Below, in pieces: positions 1-6,095 of a stretch of DNA of 6,531 nucleotides (positions within the stretch are counted from its first letter, which is position 1; the number at the start of each line of letters is the position of its first letter). The stretch is taken from NCBI GenBank assembly GCA_905372135.1, contig CAJPNS010000096.1, forward strand, positions 1 through 6,531, written 5' to 3'. The position numbers were made by a program, and so were the translations under genes. The notes below the pieces were generated by a model that was not told the DNA's origin, did no database searches, and worked only from the letters and a program-made list of their open reading frames with translations. Source of the stretch: Porphyromonadaceae bacterium (GTDB lineage: Bacteria > Bacteroidota > Bacteroidia > Bacteroidales > Paludibacteraceae).

Positions 1-91
1 TAACAATATTGCTAAAACTTTTCTCATATACATTTTTTTTTATTATTACTTAATATTCAACTTATTATATTTCTTACAAAAAACGTACCTG

Positions 92-1270
92 TTACAACAC
101 GGCATCTATCCTGCTCATCGCCTCTTTGGTTGCATCGTAGGTATTGAACGTCGACAGGCGGAAATAGTTCTCGCCGCAATCGCCAAAGCCCACACCCGGA
201 GTCCCTACGACGTACAGCTCATTGAGCAGATAATCGAAAAACTCCCACGACCCCATACCATTCGGGCAACGAAACCACACATAAGGCGAATTGACCCCAC
301 CCGAATAGAAAATACCTTTCTTGTCGAGTACATCTATTATCAGTCTGCTGTTTTTCTTGTATTCGGCTATATTACGGTCGGCATCAGCCATTCCTGCCTC
401 CGAGAGAGCAGCTACGACACCTCGCTGCTGCGGGTAAGGAGCGCCGTTGTATTTTGTAGTCTGGCGTTGTTGCCACATCTTGTTGAGCGATATGCCGCCC
501 GACACAAGTTCCATAGGCACAATGGTATATCCGCTACGCACACAGGTGAAACCCGCCGTCTTCGACAGGCTGCCAAACTCTATGGCACAGGTACGGGCAC
601 CCTCGATACAGAATATGGAATGAGGCTTGTCGTCTTCTTCGATAAAACGCTCATAAGCATTGTCGTACAATATAACCGCACCACAACCATTGGCATAATC
701 GACCCACGTTTTCAGTTGCGCATAATCGAATGTGGCACCCGTAGGGTTGTTGGGTGAACAGAGGTATATCATATCCGCCTTACAGTCGGGAGGCGAAGGC
801 AAAAAGTTGTTGTCGGCAGTGCAAGGCAGATATATTATCTTCTGCCCGTCCATAAGCGAAGTAGCTTTGTACAAAGGATATACAGGGTCGGGCACGAGCA
901 CGGTATTGGCTCCTTTCTCGAACAAGTCGGTGATGTTGGCAATATCCGACCCGATACCGTCGCCGATGGTTATCTCGTCCATTTGCAGCTCCACGCCGTA
1001 ACGCCTATAATACTCTACGACAGCATTTCGTGCAAAGCCGTAGCCAAGCTCCGGTCCGTAGCCTCTGAACGTCTCTTTGTGTTTAAGTTCCTCGAAAGCA
1101 CCGATGATGGCATCTGCCACAAAAGGCGACAGCGGTAGCGTCACATCGCCGATACCGAGCTTTATGAGCGGTTTGTCGGGATTTGCCTCCACGAAACGTT
1201 TGGTACGTACGGCAATCTCCGTAAAGAGATAGTTTTCTTCGAGTTTCGAGTAATTAGTATTTAATTTCAT
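92..1270 (-). CDS. dapL: LL-diaminopimelate aminotransferase (DapL-type, PLP fold type I), somewhat divergent
   Basis: This enzyme is expected to convert L-tetrahydrodipicolinate plus glutamate into LL-diaminopimelate plus 2-oxoglutarate in the cytoplasm, a one-step shortcut to lysine and the peptidoglycan cross-linking amino acid. The 392-residue protein shows the family pattern: LGIGDVT near residue 38, FRGYGPELGY at 68-77, DPVYP at 128-132, SPNNPTG at 172-178, YDNAY at 202-206, the PLP-lysine motif SLSKTAGFT with Lys237, and a carboxylate-binding Arg371 in FRLSTF. Family members I recall from Bacteroides are about 410 residues. The shortfall lies partly in a short loop at 135-144. The usual DGAKSD segment reads DGIGSD at 104-109, so a lysine is replaced by glycine. 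The start at 1270 gives the normal N-terminus. It lies 69 bases after the barrel gene with no clear promoter of its own. A paralogue with altered substrate preference is possible. Confidence 0.87.
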   Translation of the reverse strand: MKLNTNYSKLEENYLFTEIAVRTKRFVEANPDKPLIKLGIGDVTLPLSPFVADAIIGAFEELKHKETFRGYGPELGYGFARNAVVEYYRRYGVELQMDEITIGDGIGSDIANITDLFEKGANTVLVPDPVYPLYKATSLMDGQKIIYLPCTADNNFLPSPPDCKADMIYLCSPNNPTGATFDYAQLKTWVDYANGCGAVILYDNAYERFIEEDDKPHSIFCIEGARTCAIEFGSLSKTAGFTCVRSGYTIVPMELVSGGISLNKMWQQRQTTKYNGAPYPQQRGVVAALSEAGMADADRNIAEYKKNSRLIIDVLDKKGIFYSGGVNSPYVWFRCPNGMGSWEFFDYLLNELYVVGTPGVGFGDCGENYFRLSTFNTYDATKEAMSRIDAVL

Positions 1271-1339
1271 TACTATTCTTTATAACTTATATCATTGATA
1301 CACTGCCACTACAATCGGTCGGTTGCAAATGGGGGTCTA

Positions 1340-1951
1340 TCAGAAACAATAGCGAACACCCAGAGCGAAAGCCCACAATCCGGGAGTGTGGTAACCGAAA
1401 CCGATTTTCTGCGAGTACTGTGGGGTTTCTCCCGACTTGCCTACGTCGGGATTATTACCGTTCGGGTAGTATAGTTTACCTATCTCTATACCTACGAGCG
1501 GACGATAGTCGAGCGATATGGCAAGCGGTATATCGAAACGATATTCGAGTCCGAGCTGTGCTGCCATACCACCGAATCCATAGCGTCGGAGTGCTTTGTG
1601 ATTGAATTTACGTTCGATATAGTCGGGCGCTTTGGGATCTAAAGATCTGGGATACCAAGCATTATTGTTGTCGCCCCAGATGAAGCCCACTCCCAAACCC
1701 AGACCGCCATATACCGAAAAAGCAGAGTTGCCTACCGCTTGGCTTAGCCAGTTGTATGTCCATGTGATTTGCAGCCCTTTGGCATAGAAAGAGCCGACAT
1801 CGAACTGCACGAAACGCTTTCCGTAGTGTATTCCCTGCTGGAAAGAGAGCTCTTGGTTGCCCCCAATCCTGATACCGATAGCTCTAGGCTGAGCTATGGA
1901 AACTGCTGCTGTGGCAGTAGTTATGAGTAAAATCAAAAATAATCTTTTCAT
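1340..1951 (-). CDS. Secreted protein, probable small outer-membrane beta-barrel, function unknown
   Basis: I do not recognise a specific family. The 203-residue protein starts with a typical signal peptide: Lys2-Arg3, a hydrophobic stretch at about 4-19, and a likely cleavage at Ala20-Gln21 (SIAQ). The mature part alternates polar and hydrophobic or aromatic residues with many glycines, for example YGGLGLGVGF at 81-90 and LGLEYRFD at 133-140. It ends in VRYCF, and a C-terminal phenylalanine is the common recognition signal for beta-barrel assembly by the BAM complex. This points to an 8-10 strand barrel in the outer membrane, though a periplasmic beta protein is possible. It sits 45 bases downstream of parE without a recognisable promoter or terminator between them, so co-transcription with parE is plausible. 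The neighbours do not indicate a role. Confidence 0.75.
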   Translation of the reverse strand: MKRLFLILLITTATAAVSIAQPRAIGIRIGGNQELSFQQGIHYGKRFVQFDVGSFYAKGLQITWTYNWLSQAVGNSAFSVYGGLGLGVGFIWGDNNNAWYPRSLDPKAPDYIERKFNHKALRRYGFGGMAAQLGLEYRFDIPLAISLDYRPLVGIEIGKLYYPNGNNPDVGKSGETPQYSQKIGFGYHTPGLWAFALGVRYCF

Positions 1952-1996
1952 AGATAAATCTTTTTATTGGTTTGAAAAATATATTTATTATCTGTA

Positions 1997-3862
1997 TTAT
2001 TCGGCTTCGACGTTTAGATTGTTTACGATAAAGTCGCGTCGTTCCTGTGTGTTGTCGCCCATATAGAAACGCAACATATCGGAGACGGCATCTTCTTTTC
2101 GCAGCGTAACTCTATCGAGACGCATATTCTTGCCTATAAATGTTTTAAACTCATCGGGGTCTATTTCGCCAAGCCCTTTGAAACGTGTGATTTCGGGGTT
2201 CGCTCCGAGGCTCGCGATAGCCTTGTCTCGCTCTTCTTCGGAGTAGCAGTATACGGTCTCTCGTTTGTTTCTTACACGAAAAAGAGGTGTCTGCAATATG
2301 TGTACGTGTCCTTTTTTCACCAATTCGGGGAAAAACTGTAGGAAAAAGGTCATTATCAGCAGTCTTATATGCATACCGTCGACATCGGCATCGGTAGCGA
2401 TTATTACCTTGTTGTAGCGTAAACCTTCCAGACCGTCTTCGATATTGAGAGCTGCCTGCAACAGATTGAATTCCTCGTTTTTATATACTATCTGCTTAGT
2501 CTCGCCAAACGAGTTCAGCGGCTTGCCTCGAAGCGAGAATACAGCCTGTAGGTTCGGGTCGCGAGTCTTTGTGATAGAGCCACTTGCAGAGTCGCCCTCG
2601 GTAATGAAGATACAAGTCTCTTCTTTGTCTTGGCTATTGCTGTTGTTGAAATGCACTCGGCAGTCGCGCAACTTCTTGTTGTGCAGACTTACTTTCTGTG
2701 CCGTCTTACGAGCTGCTTTTGTAACGTTTGCTATCGCTTTACGCTCTTTTTCAGACTCTTGTATCTTCTTGAGCAATACTTCGGCAACATCGTGATTCAT
2801 ATGCAAATATCGGTCTACTTCACGTGTTACGAAGTCGCCGACAAACTTCTGTATGGTCGTGCTGTTTGGGTCTTGCGAATCGATTTTAGTGGAACCGAGC
2901 TTCGTTTTGGTTTGGCTCTCGAACACAGGGTCTTGCACCGAGATAGATATCGCCGCTACGAGTCCCATACGAATATCGGCATACTCCATATTTTTACCGT
3001 AAAACTCGCGGATACATTTGCCGAAATTTTCGCGAAATGCACTCTGATGAGTCCCGCCGTGTATCGTATGTTGCCCATTTACAAAGGAGTAATACTCTTC
3101 GCCATATTGGTTTGTATGAGTGAAAGCTATCTCTATATCGTTGTCTTTGAGGTGTACGATAGGATACAGTGAGTCGTTGGTGATTTTCTCGTCGAGCAGG
3201 TCGAGCAGCCCGTTCTGCGAAGTCATCTTACTGCCGTTGAAGTCGATAGATAGCCCCAAATTCAGATAGCAGTAGTTTTTGAGCATTTCTGTAATCGTCT
3301 CGTTTCTGTAGGCGAAGTTCTCGAATATCTGATCGTCGGGTTTGAATACTATCTCCGTACCGTCTTTTTCCGAAGTCGGTTCGGGCGAATTGTCTTCCGA
3401 CAATACTCCACGACGAAAAACGGCACTCTTCATCATACCGTCTCTGAACGATTTTACCGAAAAATACTCCGATAAGGCATTCACTGCTTTGGTACCTACA
3501 CCGTTGAGTCCCACGCTCTTGTTGTATCCCGATGTAGTATATTTACCTCCGGTATTCATCACCGACACGGCTTTTACCATGGAGTTTTGAGGTATGCCAC
3601 GCCCATAGTCGCGTACTCTTACCGTATTGTCGACCACTGTTATATCTATCGACGAACCGTACTTCATTCTGAATTCGTCTATCGAATTATCTATTATCTC
3701 CTTGAGCAACACATATATACCATCGTCGGCAGACGAACCGTCGCCCAACTTACCTATATACATACCCGGACGTAAGCGGACATGTTCCAAGTCTTCGAGG
3801 TGGACTATCGCTTCGTCTGAATAAGCATCTTTCGACTGTGATAAATCGTTGTGGTCTACCAT
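1997..3862 (-). CDS. parE: DNA topoisomerase IV subunit B (ParE), type IIA topoisomerase ATPase
   Basis: ParE supplies the ATPase and part of the DNA-cleavage metal site of topoisomerase IV, which with ParC separates linked daughter chromosomes. The 621-residue protein is full length (E. coli ParE is about 630). The N-terminal GHKL ATPase shows RPGMYIG at 31-37, EIIDNS with Glu55 and Asn59, DYGRG at 85-89, and the glycine loop GLNGVGTKAVNAL at 118-130. The transducer carries the QTKTKLGS loop at 317-324 with an ATP-contacting lysine. The TOPRIM domain has EGDSASGS with Glu422 and DADVDG with Asp491 and Asp493, followed by RFKGLGE at 560-566. EGDSASGS with SLRGKPLN fits Bacteroidetes ParE better than GyrB, and there is no GyrB-style C-terminal insertion. 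The start at 3862 puts the conserved HLEDLEHVRLRPG at the expected distance. parC is not in the window. Confidence 0.95.
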   Translation of the reverse strand: MVDHNDLSQSKDAYSDEAIVHLEDLEHVRLRPGMYIGKLGDGSSADDGIYVLLKEIIDNSIDEFRMKYGSSIDITVVDNTVRVRDYGRGIPQNSMVKAVSVMNTGGKYTTSGYNKSVGLNGVGTKAVNALSEYFSVKSFRDGMMKSAVFRRGVLSEDNSPEPTSEKDGTEIVFKPDDQIFENFAYRNETITEMLKNYCYLNLGLSIDFNGSKMTSQNGLLDLLDEKITNDSLYPIVHLKDNDIEIAFTHTNQYGEEYYSFVNGQHTIHGGTHQSAFRENFGKCIREFYGKNMEYADIRMGLVAAISISVQDPVFESQTKTKLGSTKIDSQDPNSTTIQKFVGDFVTREVDRYLHMNHDVAEVLLKKIQESEKERKAIANVTKAARKTAQKVSLHNKKLRDCRVHFNNSNSQDKEETCIFITEGDSASGSITKTRDPNLQAVFSLRGKPLNSFGETKQIVYKNEEFNLLQAALNIEDGLEGLRYNKVIIATDADVDGMHIRLLIMTFFLQFFPELVKKGHVHILQTPLFRVRNKRETVYCYSEEERDKAIASLGANPEITRFKGLGEIDPDEFKTFIGKNMRLDRVTLRKEDAVSDMLRFYMGDNTQERRDFIVNNLNVEAE

Positions 3863-3927
3863 TTTCCGATCGCAGATATTATGTATATGTCAATGAATCT
3901 TTTATTTCCGTACTCTTTTCGAGCGTA

Positions 3928-3935
3928 CAAAAGTA
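3928..3935 (-). promoter_or_regulatory. Candidate Bacteroidetes -7 element upstream of parE
   Basis: Read on the minus strand, the bases are TACTTTTG, matching the Bacteroidetes -7 consensus TAnnTTTG. It lies 65 bases upstream of the parE start, giving a predicted leader of about 60 bases. No good TTTG lies 18-21 bases further upstream; the nearest TTG is only 12 bases away. The call therefore rests on the -7 box and on its place between the rpsO terminator and parE. Confidence 0.4.
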
Positions 3936-4072
3936 ATACTATTTTTTCAATTACACCACAGCTAAGCCGATAGCTCCGACGGTACGAATTCGTATGTCGA
4001 AAGTAACCAATATACTACAGCATCTATACTCCCAAAATAGTCCGGATACTTACGACTTACCATTCTCGGCAT

Positions 4073-4116
4073 TATAAACAAAAGAGGGTGACAAACGTCT
4101 GTTTCACACCCTCTTT
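4073..4116 (-). terminator. Intrinsic terminator downstream of rpsO
   Basis: A perfect 10-bp stem (4107-4116 pairing with 4081-4090; minus-strand arm AAAGAGGGTG) is followed by a 2x2 internal loop, a further 4-bp stem and a four-base loop at 4097-4100. On the minus strand the stem runs into a U-rich tail (CTCTTTTGTTTAT). It begins 20 bases after the rpsO stop codon, as expected for a factor-independent terminator that insulates parE from rpsO. The plus-strand side is also U-rich (CTCTTTAATTTTTA), so it could act in both directions, although no plus-strand gene is seen to need it. Confidence 0.85.
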
Positions 4117-4136
4117 AATTTTTACGCAAAAAACGC

Positions 4137-4406
4137 TTACTTTCTTATACCCAATTCTTTGATGATTTTACGATAACGCTCGATATCTTTCATTTTCAGG
4201 TAGTCTAAAAGTTGGCGACGTCGACCAACAAGCATTTTCAAAGCACGTTCTGTACTATAATCTTTTTTATTCGACCTCAAATGTTCGGTCAAATGGCTGA
4301 TACGGGCAGAAAATAGCGCCACCTGACTCTCTGCAGAGCCGGTATCGGTATTAGACTTTCCGTATTTTCCAAAGATTTCTTTCTTTTCTTCTGATGTTAA
4401 ATACAT
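4137..4406 (-). CDS. rpsO: 30S ribosomal protein S15
   Basis: S15 binds the central domain of 16S rRNA early in small-subunit assembly and contributes to a bridge to the 50S subunit. The 89-residue protein has the normal family length and the signature DTGSAESQVALFSARISHL at 21-39, followed by KKDYSTERALKMLVGRRRQL at 47-66 and DYLK at 68-71. It ends in the usual basic tail ELGIRK. The STERAL variant matches the Bacteroides form as I remember it. The gene has its own near-consensus promoter in the 70-base gap behind lepB, and a strong terminator after it. The predicted leader is only about 30 bases, which leaves little room for the structured autoregulatory leader known from other phyla. No Shine-Dalgarno sequence is visible, and the region before the start is A/T-rich. 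Confidence 0.97.
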   Translation of the reverse strand: MYLTSEEKKEIFGKYGKSNTDTGSAESQVALFSARISHLTEHLRSNKKDYSTERALKMLVGRRRQLLDYLKMKDIERYRKIIKELGIRK

Positions 4407-4439
4407 AAATCTGAAATTATTACTTTTTTAATTGAACTG

Positions 4440-4469
4440 CAAAATTAATACTTTTTCTTCAATTACAAA
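4440..4469 (-). promoter_or_regulatory. Bacteroidetes-type promoter for rpsO
   Basis: The minus strand shows a -33 box TTTG (4469-4466), an 18-base spacer and a -7 box TAATTTTG (4447-4440), a full match to the consensus TTTG / TAnnTTTG used by the Bacteroidetes primary sigma factor. It lies 34 bases upstream of the rpsO start and between the lepB stop and rpsO, so rpsO can be expressed independently of lepB. The predicted leader is roughly 27-30 bases. Confidence 0.75.
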
Positions 4470-4476
4470 TATTTTT

Positions 4477-5940
4477 TTATCGCTTACCGCTTCGCCCTAT
4501 CCTACCGAAACGTATTTTACCGCTAAACCAACCTTTGTCTTTGTCGAGCGAAAGCCACACAAAGAGAGGTTGCCCTACGATATGGTCTTCGGGAACAAAG
4601 CCCCAATAGCGGGAGTCGGCCGAATTGTGCCGATTGTCGCCCATCATGAAATAGTAGTCCATCTTGAAGGTATATCGGTCTGTCGGCTTGCCGTTTATAA
4701 CGATATTACCTCCGTCGACACTTAGCGTATTATGTTCATAATTACGAATAATATGCTCATATATAGGCAGATTGTCGATAGTAAGACTCACTTCGGCTCC
4801 CTTCTTGGGTACTACCACAGGACCGAAATTATCGCGGTCCCAGCCATAATTGGCATACAGCGGGAAGACTTTATCGTATTTATACGTAGGCTTTGGAGCT
4901 ATTCGTTCTATGTAGGGTAGAGCCTTTATTTTGCCGTACATCTCGGCAGTAAGAGGCAAATCCCAGATTTTACGAGTAGGGTCGAATTTGGAGTACGTAG
5001 AGTCGTTGTCGGGAAGATACTGAGTATATTGGCGGTCGGCTTTGCTGATGCCCAGTTTATCGAAAAATACCTCCGTAAGCGGCGTACCGTCTGTCTGTAC
5101 GTAATAATTATACTGAATATTGGGGTAAGACTCCTCTTTTTTGCCGTTGATATAGTTTTGTCTGTCAATTATCTGCAAAGTATCACCAGGTATTGCTACA
5201 CAGCGTTTTACGTAATTCTCGCGTCGGTCGACAGGTCGCCATACGATATCGCCGAAAACACCTTTATTTTCCATCAGAAAACGTCTGCCGAGAGCATATA
5301 TATCGCCACGATACTTCGCAATATGCGTAAATATCGTATCGGGATGTATGGTACGAGCCAATATCTGCACACCTTCGTTGAATACAAGCGTATAGTAGTC
5401 CGGATTGTTTATTCTTAGCGGTACGGTATCGCCCGTAGGAAAGTTGAACACCACGATATCGCCCCGTCTCACACTGCGAAGCCCTTTGAGCCGACGATAC
5501 TCCCATTGCGGGCAGTCGATATAACTCTTTGTACCCCAAGGAAAAGTATGCTGTACCAGAGGCGCCGACAGCGGAGTATTAGGTATACGAGGACCATAAC
5601 TCGCCTTGCTTACAAAAAGAAAATCGCCCACGAGTAGCGTCTTCTCCAACGACGACGACGGTATTTTATAGTTCTGAAACAGATACAGATTGATGAAATA
5701 TACTGCTATCAAAGCAAATACGATAGAATCTATCCACGAAAATATCGAATATAAAGTCTTGTTTTTTATACTTTTCCAGAAATCCCAAGGGATAAACTTA
5801 GTAATAAACAAATCGAATATAAACGGTAACAAAAGCAACCACCAAAAGTTGCCAACCCAGATTATAAACAGCACATAGACTATAGACCACGCACCGAATT
5901 TAATCCAGCTTTTTAAGCCTTTATTAAATCTATTATTCAT
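4477..5940 (-). CDS. lepB: Signal peptidase I (SPase I, S26 family), long Bacteroidetes form
   Basis: This inner-membrane serine protease removes signal peptides from Sec- and Tat-exported proteins. The 487-residue protein begins with hydrophobic segments at about 14-30, 31-50 and 68-88, followed by the catalytic domain. Box B reads IPSSSLEKTLLVGD with nucleophile Ser97. RRGDIVVFNFP at 158-168 is box C. NYVKRCVAIPGD at 242-253 carries the general base Lys245. MGDNRHNSADSR at 433-444 is box E. The catalytic Ser-Lys pair is intact. At 487 residues it is far longer than E. coli LepB (324), mainly because of about 170 residues between boxes D and E (roughly 262-430), as in other Bacteroidetes SPases. 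The LEK after the catalytic serine replaces the MMP of E. coli and is normal for this phylum. It has its own promoter upstream and no clear terminator before rpsO, so read-through into rpsO is possible. Confidence 0.94.
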   Translation of the reverse strand: MNNRFNKGLKSWIKFGAWSIVYVLFIIWVGNFWWLLLLPFIFDLFITKFIPWDFWKSIKNKTLYSIFSWIDSIVFALIAVYFINLYLFQNYKIPSSSLEKTLLVGDFLFVSKASYGPRIPNTPLSAPLVQHTFPWGTKSYIDCPQWEYRRLKGLRSVRRGDIVVFNFPTGDTVPLRINNPDYYTLVFNEGVQILARTIHPDTIFTHIAKYRGDIYALGRRFLMENKGVFGDIVWRPVDRRENYVKRCVAIPGDTLQIIDRQNYINGKKEESYPNIQYNYYVQTDGTPLTEVFFDKLGISKADRQYTQYLPDNDSTYSKFDPTRKIWDLPLTAEMYGKIKALPYIERIAPKPTYKYDKVFPLYANYGWDRDNFGPVVVPKKGAEVSLTIDNLPIYEHIIRNYEHNTLSVDGGNIVINGKPTDRYTFKMDYYFMMGDNRHNSADSRYWGFVPEDHIVGQPLFVWLSLDKDKGWFSGKIRFGRIGRSGKR

Positions 5941-5974
5941 ATAAACAGGTATTTATCTGATTCTAAAACTTCGG

Positions 5975-6006
5975 CAAAGTTAACAAAACTATCGTATACT
6001 ATCAAA
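5975..6006 (-). promoter_or_regulatory. Bacteroidetes-type promoter for lepB
   Basis: The minus strand has a -33 box TTTG (6006-6003), a 20-base spacer and a -7 box TAACTTTG (5982-5975), matching TTTG / TAnnTTTG. It lies 35 bases before the lepB start, giving a predicted leader of about 30 bases, much like the rpsO promoter. A second -7-like sequence, TAGTTTTG (5991-5984), overlaps the spacer but is only 11 bases from the TTTG, so it is less likely. A run of ten G ends ten bases upstream of the -33 box. Confidence 0.7.
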
Positions 6007-6016
6007 ATAATTGTTT

Positions 6017-6026
6017 CCCCCCCCCC
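6017..6026. repeat. Homopolymer run of ten C (ten G on the minus strand)
   Basis: Ten consecutive C lie in an otherwise AT-rich intergenic region, ten bases upstream of the predicted lepB -33 box and about 70 bases downstream of the ketoacyl synthase stop. No other G or C run of this length occurs in the window. Such tracts are prone to slippage during replication and can alter promoter activity in other bacteria. Such an effect here is inference. Confidence 0.9.
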
Positions 6027-6060
6027 ACTACTCAGGAGTATACTTATTTATTATGCCGAT

Positions 6061-6091
6061 TTGTTGCCACAACGATTTCTGTGGGCAACAA
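6061..6091 (-). terminator. Stem-loop just after the ketoacyl synthase gene, possible terminator or 3' stabilising hairpin
   Basis: On the minus strand the arm TTGTTGCC (6091-6084) pairs with GGCAACAA (6068-6061). Two further pairs follow after one bulged C, around a ten-base loop, for about 10 bp in all. It begins four bases after the synthase stop codon. The bases after it (ATCGGCATAATAAATAAG) lack a U tract, so it is not a classic intrinsic terminator. It may instead act as a weak terminator or protect the transcript end. Confidence 0.4.
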
Positions 6092-6095
6092 TGCA

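Noticed and set aside
33..41. Run of nine T downstream of dapL as a terminator tail or slippage tract
   Set aside because: No stable hairpin precedes it on either strand, and such runs are common in AT-rich intergenic DNA.
467..1001. Plus-strand open frames of 96 and 89 codons
   Set aside because: They lie entirely within dapL on the opposite strand, have no recognisable motifs, and arise from the codon pattern of that gene.
1271..1339. Possible dapL promoter in the gap before it
   Set aside because: The best candidate (TAAGTTAT) matches the -7 consensus poorly and is badly spaced from the nearest TTG.
1952..1996. TATATTTT as a possible -7 box for the barrel gene
   Set aside because: It lacks the final G of TAnnTTTG and has no TTTG about 20 bases upstream.
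2445..3172. Plus-strand open frames of 116 and 180 codons
   Set aside because: Both lie antisense to parE, whose domain motifs are continuous through the region. The translations are Cys/Tyr/Leu-rich without domain motifs and have no promoter of the local type.
3888..3893. Sigma70-like TTGACA on the minus strand before parE
   Set aside because: No TATAAT-like box lies about 17 bases downstream, and the phylum uses TTTG / TAnnTTTG instead.
5029..5418. Plus-strand open frame of 129 codons
   Set aside because: It is antisense to lepB across its conserved lysine box and shows no protein-like motif pattern.
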